64,000 nt of DNA from Mucilaginibacter sp. 14171R-50 (GCF_010093045.1 NZ_CP048115.1:2852001-2916000), one strand, 5' to 3'. Positions 45,299-53,965 are shown, counted from the stretch's first letter. The notes: generated from the sequence alone by a model not told the origin. Numbers and translations are program-made.

Positions 45299-48200
45299 AT
45301 GGAAAGAAAAGCACCCCCTCAGCACCAAAACAGTAATAAGGATACCGTAGTTGTGCCGCACAATAAAGCCGGGCATACAGGCCCGAACCATTTTTACTTG
45401 CAGGACCATCGCCCCAACCAGGTATTGCAAAAAAAGCAAAGCGGCGATCCTGCCGCTTTCCGGCCTGTATCGGGTAACTTCGGCAACGCTAAGGGTGCGG
45501 GGCTTCCCGGTCAATTGAAAGCAGGTATTGAGGGGCTTTCGGGTTTATCAATGGATGATGTAAAAGTGCATTATAACTCTGATAAGCCGGCACAGGTAAA
45601 TGCGCTGGCTTATGCTCAGGGTACAGTTATACATCTTGCCCCGGGACACGAAAAACACCTTCCCCACGAAGCCTGGCATGTCGCCCAACAAAAACAAGGG
45701 AGGGTAAAGCCAACCCTGCAAATGAAGGGCATACCAAACGTTAATGACGATACAGGTTTAGAGCGGGAAGCAGATGTAATGGGTGCAAAGGCACTTCAGC
45801 GCACCGCTGGTTCACCTGCAGGTAACGCTTCATTAAGCGATCTTTCGCATGCAAATGTCACCCCTGATATTATCCAGTATGTAATTGGGCCCGGCGGCAT
45901 GCTTCATGCGGGCCGCCGAGTTAAAGGTCCGGGCAATGTTATCTATCGCATAATAGGTACCGAGCAGTTTTTGGGTAAACTGAATTACCGGTTAAAGGAC
46001 GATGATGGTAACGAAATCATAAGGCCGTTTGACGACGCCGCATTTAATTTAGTGCCTTTTGGCGGACCAATTAGCCTCCCACCATCATCCGATAAGCGTG
46101 ATAAAGCATTGCACAGTGAAGATGAAGGTGGTTACGACAGTAGTGACGAAGAGAGCAGCAGTGAGTCATCCACAGGTGGTTATTCCTCTGATGAAGAAGA
46201 GGAAGAGGCTGGATCTCACGATGATGATGAGGAGGAGGTATTTGATGATGACGAGGAACAATTGCCTGACGTTGTGTCTGATGAGGAAATAGAGGTTGAA
46301 GAACCATACACGCCCAAGTCCTGGACGCTTGAGGAAATTTACAAAAGGCTGGCCGAAAGTACCATAGATAAGCCCTTGCACCGGGCGGAAATAGAAGATA
46401 TAGAAAAGGCGGTGGAAGATAAAACGCACACGAGCCGCGATAAAAAACTAAGCCGCGACGACACCAGGAAATTAGGCGTAGCCATAGCCAAAGCCAAAAA
46501 GGACCTGCAGGATCACGCGGAGATAGATTATGTGCCTGATGTAAACAAAAAGAAACGCACAAGGACAAAAAAAAGCGATAAGATACCACCGTCGACTTTT
46601 AGCAACGAAGTCGACTCGGAGTCGAGCGATGAAGAATATGATCCGGATGTCCGCTTACGAAATTATGCGCTCTCCATGACTGCGGTTTCTAACCGGTCGC
46701 ATGTACCTGGTTTAGACGAGATAGACCGACCGTTCAGAAACTTGGTTACCGGCTTGCCCCACGCCGATACCTATTTGGGATTATTTAAAGACGGGCAGCT
46801 TGTGCCACGTAATGTTAACGGCGTGAGTAATGCCACCGGCATGAGAAAAAGAATGCGAGATGTTGAAGCTAAAATTAAACCCGAACTGAAAGAGAGGGAC
46901 AAATTAATGCTTGAACTGGATGCATTAGGTAAGGACAAAAAGCGTAAAGCAAAGAAAACCCGCAAAGAGCAAGAGAAAATTGATGAAATAAGGGCCTACC
47001 TGGCCGAAAAGATAAGGCCCCATGTAGAAGGCATATTATTTGGAAGCAGCATTAGGCCGGTGGAGGAAGATTATGCCGAAGCACGTAAACTGGTCAATCC
47101 CAGAAAAAAAATCAAAAAGGACCTCAGGCTTGAGGTTAATCCTTCTGCCGCGTCGCAAGTGTTAACCCGACGTCCGCCAACCAAACTCTCATCCGGAAAG
47201 GATTCACACACGCATGCCGAACAGGCATTGATCAGCACCCGCACCTGGATCAGTTTATTTAACAAACTGGTAAAGCAAATAGGTAGTAATAAAGATCAGC
47301 CCGAAAAACTGATTAAGCTGTCGTTCAACACGCTGCAGTTGGTTCTAAACCGCTCTACCTGCGTTGGCTGCGCCCGCGAGTTAACCGTAGAGCTTATACG
47401 CTTTTGGCAAACCATAGCGCAGCTTACAGCTAAAAATACAGATTGGCGTGCAGCGAAGCAGCGGTACGAAGGTTACGTGAATTTTTTACTTGATTTCCCG
47501 GCTATCTACGAAATTGACGATGAGGAGGGTAGCGATTACGTAAACTTACAACGCATCATACTGGGCCTGCGGGATGCGGGCTGGACAGTCAGGATAACTA
47601 CGGGGATAAAAGGCGGCAAAAAGAGCAATAAGAAAAATGCCCGGATTCGGGAGTTTGCGGAAAGTGTCTCCACAACCCCGATGTTTCACGCACAGGGCTG
47701 GACCCCCACAATAGTTTGTTTTGTACCTCCGAAGAATTTAAAAGGGCTTAAAGTTGTGCTGGTTAACGGCATCGCATATACGCTTACAAAAGACGGCAAA
47801 TATTTAGCTGTTAACGGCGAGGCTGCTAAGCCATCAAATGTTGATGGCTATAAATTTGTGCCAACGGGCCTGCCTAATGTTTTAAAGAGCAAAAAACGGA
47901 TCGGCGGCGGCGGGCCGCCGGGCGATCCCTCAGACGCATCATCATCTTCCGATCATTCATCATCCGAACATTCTTCTGATGACGAAGAAGAATCATCTTC
48001 GGGTAGCAGCAGCGAATTTGAGGAAGAGGAAGAGGAGTATTCTTCTGACCCCGAAAGCGATACGTTTGATACAGGCCGGATAATGCACGAACAGAACACG
48101 TGCTACCTATCTGCATTGATACACCTGTTTGCCAGCCACGCGCGGCTGTCAAATCTGTTCAGGCCAACGCGCGTGATACCGCTCGAAGCCGGCCCTGATG

Positions 48201-49186
48201 CCAACTTGCTGATACGGCAGGCCGATCGCGAAAAAGGCGAGGCTATACAAATGGCAAGCCGGGTAGGCGAAGCGATACTTACACTGCGTGATCCGCGCGG
48301 CGTGGTCACCAAAAAAACCATGGCCGATATTATGACATTCCTAGGCCTAATCGGGGGCATAATTGATGCAGGCGCGCCGGTTGTTAAAACCAAAACGCCA
48401 CAACCGAAAGAACTTGCCGGTAAAGCGACCGTGATGTCTGAAGAGATGATGGAAAAAGACAAAAAGGCCAGGGCAGAAAAATCTATAGAAATTGCCTGGA
48501 GCCCCAGGCGGGACAAGATGACGTTTACAAAAAGATCCCGCCCCGCATCATGGGGCGTTCAGCAGGATGCCGCCGAAGTCCTGGTCAAGATGTTATCGTA
48601 CCTGCAACCCGGCAACGATCTGAAGTTACATTTGCAAAGCAGGCTCGGCCCTAATGCTGATGCCGGTTTTGCAGGAGGCACCACTAACATACAAGAATCT
48701 ACACTTCAATTGCCTATAGGACGCGATACCAAGACCATACAGGATGCCTTAACTAAATTTTCGGCTGTTGAGCAGGTCAACGACTTTAAGCATGGGGGAG
48801 GCGACATCACGGTTGCCAAGCAAGTTAAGTTTACAAGCATGCCAACGATACTAACCATTGTTTTAAAACGGTTTAGTTTTAATGCTTATGGGGTAGGCCA
48901 AAAAATAACAAAGCGGGTAAAGGCGCCAACATTATTAACTATACCAGCCGTTTGTTTAGCAGGCGATCTGGAGGGTCAAGTTATACGGTACAGGCTGGTT
49001 CACTTTGTAGAGCATTCGGGCGGCTACGGGGGCGGGCATTACCTTTCGCACGTTAAAAACATGAGCGATGAATGGCACAAACATGATGATATGGGAGGTA
49101 AGAGGACCATGCATACTCAGGAAACATATAAGCAGGCAAAAAATCAATCATATATATACGTCTACGAAAAAGTGAACCGCTTTTGA
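45299..49186 (+). CDS. eCIS effector: DUF4157, deaminase-like region and USP-type deubiquitinase
   Basis: 1295 aa. DUF4157 occupies about residues 60-175 (LSGLSMDDVKVHYNSDKPAQ, then LPHEAWHVAQQKQGRVKPTL with HEAWH at 123-127), a domain typical of eCIS cargo. An Asp/Glu/Ser-rich linker follows (about 255-340). The central region (about 570-760) has a deaminase zinc signature, HAE at 639-641 and CVGC at 688-691 (RSTCVGCARELT). A second acidic Ser-rich linker (about 880-925) leads to a USP peptidase C19 domain: Cys box NTCYLSALIHLF (Cys935), WGVQQDAAEVLVKML, LTIVLKRFSFNAYG, His box GGGHYLSHVKN (His1247) and Asp1263/Asp1264 in WHKHDD. The USP catalytic triad is thus complete. It is expected to remove ubiquitin from host proteins; delivery by the adjacent machine is inferred. 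Confidence 0.88.
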   Translation: MERKAPPQHQNSNKDTVVVPHNKAGHTGPNHFYLQDHRPNQVLQKKQSGDPAAFRPVSGNFGNAKGAGLPGQLKAGIEGLSGLSMDDVKVHYNSDKPAQVNALAYAQGTVIHLAPGHEKHLPHEAWHVAQQKQGRVKPTLQMKGIPNVNDDTGLEREADVMGAKALQRTAGSPAGNASLSDLSHANVTPDIIQYVIGPGGMLHAGRRVKGPGNVIYRIIGTEQFLGKLNYRLKDDDGNEIIRPFDDAAFNLVPFGGPISLPPSSDKRDKALHSEDEGGYDSSDEESSSESSTGGYSSDEEEEEAGSHDDDEEEVFDDDEEQLPDVVSDEEIEVEEPYTPKSWTLEEIYKRLAESTIDKPLHRAEIEDIEKAVEDKTHTSRDKKLSRDDTRKLGVAIAKAKKDLQDHAEIDYVPDVNKKKRTRTKKSDKIPPSTFSNEVDSESSDEEYDPDVRLRNYALSMTAVSNRSHVPGLDEIDRPFRNLVTGLPHADTYLGLFKDGQLVPRNVNGVSNATGMRKRMRDVEAKIKPELKERDKLMLELDALGKDKKRKAKKTRKEQEKIDEIRAYLAEKIRPHVEGILFGSSIRPVEEDYAEARKLVNPRKKIKKDLRLEVNPSAASQVLTRRPPTKLSSGKDSHTHAEQALISTRTWISLFNKLVKQIGSNKDQPEKLIKLSFNTLQLVLNRSTCVGCARELTVELIRFWQTIAQLTAKNTDWRAAKQRYEGYVNFLLDFPAIYEIDDEEGSDYVNLQRIILGLRDAGWTVRITTGIKGGKKSNKKNARIREFAESVSTTPMFHAQGWTPTIVCFVPPKNLKGLKVVLVNGIAYTLTKDGKYLAVNGEAAKPSNVDGYKFVPTGLPNVLKSKKRIGGGGPPGDPSDASSSSDHSSSEHSSDDEEESSSGSSSEFEEEEEEYSSDPESDTFDTGRIMHEQNTCYLSALIHLFASHARLSNLFRPTRVIPLEAGPDANLLIRQADREKGEAIQMASRVGEAILTLRDPRGVVTKKTMADIMTFLGLIGGIIDAGAPVVKTKTPQPKELAGKATVMSEEMMEKDKKARAEKSIEIAWSPRRDKMTFTKRSRPASWGVQQDAAEVLVKMLSYLQPGNDLKLHLQSRLGPNADAGFAGGTTNIQESTLQLPIGRDTKTIQDALTKFSAVEQVNDFKHGGGDITVAKQVKFTSMPTILTIVLKRFSFNAYGVGQKITKRVKAPTLLTIPAVCLAGDLEGQVIRYRLVHFVEHSGGYGGGHYLSHVKNMSDEWHKHDDMGGKRTMHTQETYKQAKNQSYIYVYEKVNRF

Positions 49187-49239
49187 AGCTAACTACGACG
49201 TTACACAACTACACAGTAGTTGAATAGATATTGCAAACT

Positions 49240-52200
49240 ATGTATAAACAACCAACCAACAAGCCCGATCGTAAACCTGGTACTGTGCCCGGCGGGCAGC
49301 AAGGTACCGGCCGCGGTGTACTGCTGGTTGATAAACGTGACGCTGTTGTTGACCCATCGAAGCGAACTGTGCTCATACCCAAGACAACGGTTGGGTCGGG
49401 TAAAGGACCGGGCCGTGTTGTTGATAACCGCCCCAAAACTGTCGTTGAGCAAACATTACAGCGAGGTACGGGAAGAACTTTACCGTTAAAAGGCGTATCG
49501 AAAACGTCAACAAGACCCGTCATACCAGTACAAACCGGGGTGGTAAAGCCATCGGAGAAAAGTGAATCGGCCAAGGAACCGGAACGCTTGGTTGAAGGCG
49601 AATCAAAACCCGTTACCGCCGATAAAAGCGAGGTGGTTACAGACAAACATGGTCCCACAACCGAAGATCCAGGGTTGGTAAACTTTGTACACGAACTGCA
49701 TGCTTATTTAGAATCCATGGGGCCGTTTACAGAAGATGACCGCCCGGGCATAGAAGCCCTGCTGGGCAGGATATTGGAAGGTTACCCTACGCTCTCGAAA
49801 ATAAAACCCACCCTGACAGCTAATATACTTGGCGGAATAATATTTTACGGCGCGGATGATATTGCCAATCCACCCTCGCAGGAAGAACAGCTTGCCCAAA
49901 AGCACCTGCAGCCTATGAATACGCTTGGCGATGGTAACTGCTCTATACATGCCCTTTTAGGGGAGGACAAGGACGGCACGCTGATATGCGATGCCGCGCA
50001 GCAAACCAGGGAAACGCTTGCAGATCACTATCAGGCAGGTACGCTCCACCCTCATGCTATGGCTAAAATGGACCTGGCCCGCGAAATTACCATCAGGAAG
50101 TTTGCCAATAACTTGCTGACAGACCATATAGAAGGTATGCCCAGCATCGCCGCTTCAGAGAACGATCCAAAAGAAGAAGAAGGTTCAAACGAGAAGAAAA
50201 TAAGTGATAAACAGCTTAAAGAAAACTTGCTCAAAGCTATACATCAGGTAAACGTAGGGCATTATGCGCAATCGGTTACAAAAAAAGTGCAGGATACAAC
50301 TTTTAATGATATGATCAACGGGGTGACGGGCGAGGAAGTATTAGGTACTTTAAAGGCCGGCGGGATACTTAGTGAAGATGATACGGTAGCGGCACCTGAC
50401 TTAAGCCCCCAAAGTGTTGAGGCAATATTGCCCGCCAACATGAAACACAAAGCCGAATCGATATATTGGCTGCTTAAGCCTTATATAAAAGGAAAAATAA
50501 ACAGCAACGCGTTTGTTGAGCGCGCCCTGCAAAACGATGCCGTTAAACAAGCCTACATAGCGCTGCTCAGGAGCCAGCACCATTGGCTGAATGCCGAGCA
50601 ATTACAGGCGCTTGCCATACAGCATGGAAAAAGCATCCAGCTATTTGAGAACGACCTGATGGGCGGCCTGCAGGAAACCGATCCTTTTAATGTAGCCGAC
50701 GACAGGCCGCTTATAAAAATATATTCAAGCGGCAGCCATTTCGAAAGGTTGGGCCCGCTGCAAGCAGATGTTGTACCTGCAAGGGAGGGAGAAACCACAG
50801 ATGATGAAGCGTCGGCAGCGCCTGTAGAAGCCGACCCGTTCCAGAATGAAATGTATAACCGTGCCCGCACGCAATACCATAAGGGGTTTAGAGGACAAAA
50901 GAAAATCACAACCGAAAAATACCGTGCGCGGAAAGACCATGGTTTAGGGCACGGCATACGCGTGGCCGCCAGTGTATTGAGGCTCGTAAATGTCATCTCG
51001 CAAAAACATAAATTTAAATTTCCGCTTGATACGCAGCACCTGAAAGCGCTCTCGATGGCGGCCCTATGGCATGACGCTGCAAATAATTTTGAAGATGATA
51101 AGCTTGCCGAGAACAAGCAGGGGGATTTATTTGTGGAGCAACTACAAAAAGATGGTAAAGGTAACCTTCATAATAAACCGGTATCGCCTGCTTACCAGTG
51201 GGCGGCGGATTGCCTGAAATTAAAGGGGAAGATATCGGTAAGTAAAAAGCCCTGGGACCAGCTTACTGCGGAAGAGCAGGGAGCAGCGATCATAGCGGGC
51301 GCGGATTCGTATGAATATATACGCACCTATCCGGAGATGAAGAAAAAATACAGCTCTCGCAGAAACGTATTGGTAAATACCAACGCCATGGGCAAAGAGG
51401 AAGACGAAGCTCATTTAGAAGCGGTAATAGGTTTAATACAGGGTACCGGCGGTAATACAAGGGGAGGTGCCCCCAAGGATACAAAGCCCGAAGACCTGGC
51501 TGTTCCGTTTGAGTATCACGGAATACAATCGCTAATGGATCCGGAGAACCCTATAGCTAAGGCTTTTGCACTTTTTGCGGGTAAAGGCCCTAAAGGACCG
51601 GCAAATATCCTGGGGCTCCTGCATAGCTTTAGCGCCGATATGCCGCTTAAAAGGCCTTCCACGCCTGTTGTAAAGCAGCCTGTAAAAACCGGTACCGTTA
51701 ACCCCGATGAAACTGCTGATAAAAAGGTTGAAGTGGAGGTTGTTCGCAAAACAAGCAGCCCAGCTTTAAAGCCCGTTATCAATTTTACCCCTCGCGATGA
51801 CAAGCGCACGCGCATACCGGCCTCTCAAAACAGCGATGGCTCTTATAACCAGGGCATAGCCCCGCTATTTAAAGCCGGGCGCGGAACAGCCCCGGCTCCT
51901 GTTGATGTTGGTAAAACACTTGCCCTAGTGCACGGTATAAGCACTCAACATATACCCGGCGCGTTCAAAAACGGGTTTCTGTCAAGCGCCTACACCCGGG
52001 AGGGGCCTTACGGCAACTACAGTCGCGATGCGGATAAGAACGGCGGGGGCGGCTTAGCTGTTTACACCAGGGCTGTAGGCACAAAGCATACTTCATGGCC
52101 TGCGTTTGGCCAGGGCGTTGGCAGCAGCATCAGTAAGGCGCAAATAGTTTTACGCCCCAAAATACTTATCGACATCCCGGCGTGGCGGCATAGTTCTACC

Positions 52201-52563
52201 GACCTGAGAGGTAAAGCCCCAGGGGTCACAGATAAAATGATAGGCGACAAAACACTCGATTCTTTTGATCTGTGGGAACAGCAGTCTGAAAGCGGAAGGA
52301 ATAGTGCTTTCAATAGTACTGTGAATAACCCAGGCGGATTGTCAAATAACGAGCAGATTTTTTGGCACCAGATACCGTTGGCAGGTAATGTGATAGCTAT
52401 TATCTGTAAGACTGAACAACATAAAAAGGATATCATTGAAAGCATCGGCGGCAGCCTCGAGGAGGGGTGCATCTTCCACCACGGCGAAAAAATTCCGGTG
52501 GTTGTAGCCAGTGATGAAGCAACATTGGCGAGAACGCTGCCTAAAAAGGCGGGTACTAAATGA
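49240..52563 (+). CDS. eCIS effector: OTU-type protease, HD phosphohydrolase and ART-like C-terminus
   Basis: 1107 aa from the ATG at 49240 (an upstream start at 49231 is possible). Residues 1-180 are basic, Pro/Gly/Val-rich and probably disordered (KPDRKPGTVPGGQQGTGRG). An OTU domain follows, with DGNC at 231-234 (Cys234) in NTLGDGNCSIHALLG, HHWLNAEQLQALAIQHGKSI and the catalytic His500 in YSSGSHFERLG; the insert between them is long. An HD domain covers about 545-720, with His571 in GLGHGIRV, LWHDAA (His611-Asp612) and Asp689 in AGADSYEYI. The last 230 residues resemble an ADP-ribosyltransferase: LVHGIS (His898), AVYT (Tyr942) and NNEQIFWHQIP (Glu1038). No DUF4157 is present. OTU enzymes are deubiquitinases in eukaryotes and effectors in pathogens, so this is a second ubiquitin-directed candidate. 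Confidence 0.75.
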   Translation: MYKQPTNKPDRKPGTVPGGQQGTGRGVLLVDKRDAVVDPSKRTVLIPKTTVGSGKGPGRVVDNRPKTVVEQTLQRGTGRTLPLKGVSKTSTRPVIPVQTGVVKPSEKSESAKEPERLVEGESKPVTADKSEVVTDKHGPTTEDPGLVNFVHELHAYLESMGPFTEDDRPGIEALLGRILEGYPTLSKIKPTLTANILGGIIFYGADDIANPPSQEEQLAQKHLQPMNTLGDGNCSIHALLGEDKDGTLICDAAQQTRETLADHYQAGTLHPHAMAKMDLAREITIRKFANNLLTDHIEGMPSIAASENDPKEEEGSNEKKISDKQLKENLLKAIHQVNVGHYAQSVTKKVQDTTFNDMINGVTGEEVLGTLKAGGILSEDDTVAAPDLSPQSVEAILPANMKHKAESIYWLLKPYIKGKINSNAFVERALQNDAVKQAYIALLRSQHHWLNAEQLQALAIQHGKSIQLFENDLMGGLQETDPFNVADDRPLIKIYSSGSHFERLGPLQADVVPAREGETTDDEASAAPVEADPFQNEMYNRARTQYHKGFRGQKKITTEKYRARKDHGLGHGIRVAASVLRLVNVISQKHKFKFPLDTQHLKALSMAALWHDAANNFEDDKLAENKQGDLFVEQLQKDGKGNLHNKPVSPAYQWAADCLKLKGKISVSKKPWDQLTAEEQGAAIIAGADSYEYIRTYPEMKKKYSSRRNVLVNTNAMGKEEDEAHLEAVIGLIQGTGGNTRGGAPKDTKPEDLAVPFEYHGIQSLMDPENPIAKAFALFAGKGPKGPANILGLLHSFSADMPLKRPSTPVVKQPVKTGTVNPDETADKKVEVEVVRKTSSPALKPVINFTPRDDKRTRIPASQNSDGSYNQGIAPLFKAGRGTAPAPVDVGKTLALVHGISTQHIPGAFKNGFLSSAYTREGPYGNYSRDADKNGGGGLAVYTRAVGTKHTSWPAFGQGVGSSISKAQIVLRPKILIDIPAWRHSSTDLRGKAPGVTDKMIGDKTLDSFDLWEQQSESGRNSAFNSTVNNPGGLSNNEQIFWHQIPLAGNVIAIICKTEQHKKDIIESIGGSLEEGCIFHHGEKIPVVVASDEATLARTLPKKAGTK

Positions 52564-52802
52564 GGAGTAACGCCCGGCCGCACTTAGTCCGGTTGATCAG
52601 TATGGTGGCTGCAGTTCTACTTTGCAAACAGTTAAAGAAACCCCGGTATCATATAACGAACACGATGCAATAGTACATTGGTAGTAACGAATTGACAATA
52701 TTAGTTGGATTAAGCCTAAAACATTGGCCAGCGGCACCCTTACCAAGCAATTTACCGTTTATGGGCTGGTATTTTAAGCGAGATGAATAATTGGTCAGCT
52801 CT

Positions 52803-53513
52803 TTAAATTGAAATACCGGTCAGCCGGGCATATTCCGCCAGCAGGCGGTCCTGAGCAGCCAAACTATCCGCCGCCGGGTTATAACGAGCAGTCTTTTTGT
52901 GGTGAAAGTATTGCCCGCTAACTAACGCGCCCGCATCATTGCTAACGGCCAGCCAAACCTGCGTTTGGTAACCTTGTTCCAGGTCATCCGGCGCGCCCGC
53001 GCCGCCCATTTTGGTGGGTACCCAGCCCGGATCGACCGCGTTGGCATACACCTCAGGCCATTTTCTCGCCAGCGCTTTAGCTAACATCAGGATATGCAGT
53101 TTCGTATCGGAATAAGTTGGCCGTTCCGTCCATTCCGGCCTGCCGGATAAATGCATTCCCGAACTTAAATAGATCAGTCGTTCAGGCGTGTGCATCAAAG
53201 CAATTAATATATACGGCGCCAGTGTATTGACATGCAGCAATTGCTGTGCACTTGTTTGATAAACGCCGGCGTTATAGATTACCGCATCAAATGTACCTAA
53301 CGCGTTGGCCTTTGATGCCAACGACTTGGTGGCTTCCATATCGGCTAAGTCTGCAATGAGCACATCCTTAGCGCCGGGTACTTGTCTCAACGCATCTTTG
53401 CCACGTGCTTCGTTACGCGCATGCAGCACCACTTCATGTCCCCGTTTGACTAATTCCTTAGCCGCCAGCTGGCCTAAGCCATCCGCGGAACCGGTGATAA
53501 ATATCTTTGCCAT
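52803..53513 (-). CDS. Short-chain dehydrogenase/reductase
   Basis: 236 aa. The cofactor loop is IFITGSADGLGQLAAKEL (TGSADGLG), the NAG motif is in VIYNAGVYQ, the catalytic Ser lies in LIYLSSGMHLSG and the Tyr/Lys in YSDTKLHILMLA. After the first turn, LHARNEARG gives Arg at the NADP-favouring position. It resembles the retinol-dehydrogenase/WW-domain oxidoreductase-type SDR group, but its substrate is not evident. It is transcribed divergently from a small gene with only 36 nt between the starts, within a 9-bp inverted repeat carrying both promoters. Confidence 0.92.
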   Translation of the reverse strand: MAKIFITGSADGLGQLAAKELVKRGHEVVLHARNEARGKDALRQVPGAKDVLIADLADMEATKSLASKANALGTFDAVIYNAGVYQTSAQQLLHVNTLAPYILIALMHTPERLIYLSSGMHLSGRPEWTERPTYSDTKLHILMLAKALARKWPEVYANAVDPGWVPTKMGGAGAPDDLEQGYQTQVWLAVSNDAGALVSGQYFHHKKTARYNPAADSLAAQDRLLAEYARLTGISI

Positions 53514-53521
53514 AGTGTTTT

Positions 53522-53548
53522 ACAACAAAGCTAATTTATCTTTGTTGT
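53522..53548. promoter_or_regulatory. Overlapping divergent promoters within a 9-bp inverted repeat
   Basis: ACAACAAAG (53522-53530) and CTTTGTTGT (53540-53548) are exact reverse complements. Each arm overlaps a -7 box: TATCTTTG at 53537-53544 (plus) and TAGCTTTG at 53534-53527 (minus). Predicted starts are within a few nt of the plus ATG (53550) and about 8 nt before the minus ATG (53513). The dyad could be an operator, or merely reflect two facing -7 boxes. Confidence 0.55.
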
Positions 53549-53549
53549 G

Positions 53550-53924
53550 ATGAAAAAGCCCATGCCTTTTGATTTTCTGCTGGATTACCTGCCTGCTAAC
53601 GTGGTGATTAAGCCCGCTATCGGGATGTATTATATTTATTTTGAAGGCAAGATCGTCTTGATATCTAGATCGGTCCAGAAAGACCCGCAGCACAATGGCA
53701 TCTGGATCGCCACCCAGCGGAACGATCATGCCAGCCTGAAAGCGACAATTCCCGCGCTTAATGATTTTGAATTTGAGGACCACCTGACAGAAACCAATTG
53801 GCTTTTACTGCAAGCCGGACACGAAGATTTTGAGGAAGCCGCTATAGCTGTTTGCGAACTGGTAAGTAACCGGGATAAAAGGATCGGCAAGACCACCCCA
53901 AAAGCGGTCCAGCTTACTTCCTGA
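53550..53924 (+). CDS. Conserved hypothetical protein, small
   Basis: 124 aa from the ATG at 53550, which follows the -7 box TATCTTTG so closely that the mRNA may be leaderless. I do not recognise it. The body is a compact alpha/beta fold: FDFLLDYLPANVVIKPAIGM, IYFEGKIVLISRSVQKDPQH, ASLKATIPALNDFEFE and LLLQAGHEDFEEAAIAVCEL. There is no signal, membrane segment or metal motif. The GMYYIYFEGKIVLI strand pair and NGIWIAT resemble small MmcQ/YjbR- or TfoX-N-like modules, but only loosely. It shares its promoter region with the SDR gene, suggesting joint regulation. Confidence 0.6.
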   Translation: MKKPMPFDFLLDYLPANVVIKPAIGMYYIYFEGKIVLISRSVQKDPQHNGIWIATQRNDHASLKATIPALNDFEFEDHLTETNWLLLQAGHEDFEEAAIAVCELVSNRDKRIGKTTPKAVQLTS

Positions 53925-53957
53925 CATCCAGATAACACTTTTTTTTATATTCGTGCT

Positions 53958-53965
53958 TATCTTTG
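53958..53965 (+). promoter_or_regulatory. -7 element upstream of the sigma factor gene
   Basis: TATCTTTG matches TAnnTTTG. Initiation near 53972 would give a leader of about 124 nt before the ATG at 54096. A T-rich stretch but no clean TTTG lies at -33. Confidence 0.45.

Larger units (their letters stand above)
21740..52563 (+). other. Extracellular contractile injection system (eCIS) locus with two effectors
   Basis: Twenty genes in one direction encode a phage-tail-like injection device. Recognisable parts are a DUF4255 cap, sheath, two tubes, DUF5908 protein, LysM/tube adaptor, spike, PAAR tip, gp25 wedge, two baseplate-J-like proteins, tape measure and AAA+ ATPase, followed by large effector-like proteins. 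There is no capsid, terminase, integrase, holin or T6SS membrane complex (TssJLM), which separates it from a prophage or T6SS. Most neighbours overlap or are within 35 nt. The 196 nt before the first gene contain no strong -7 box; a weak candidate is TACTTTAT near 21705. Confidence 0.95.

Noticed and set aside
45665-45679. HEAWH in the USP effector as a metalloprotease active site
   Set aside because: The HExxH-like string is part of the DUF4157 domain, which is usually not treated as an active protease; no downstream metal ligand was identified, so I do not claim a second protease.
21740-52563. Prophage or T6SS interpretation of the tail genes
   Set aside because: No capsid, portal, terminase, integrase or lysis genes, and no TssJLM membrane complex; DUF4255, DUF5908 and the AAA+ ATPase are eCIS-specific.
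52706-52777. Short frame ending in TKQFTVYGLVF upstream of the SDR stop
   Set aside because: It could be the tail of a lost beta-sandwich gene, but a 24-codon match by eye is not enough to call a pseudogene.
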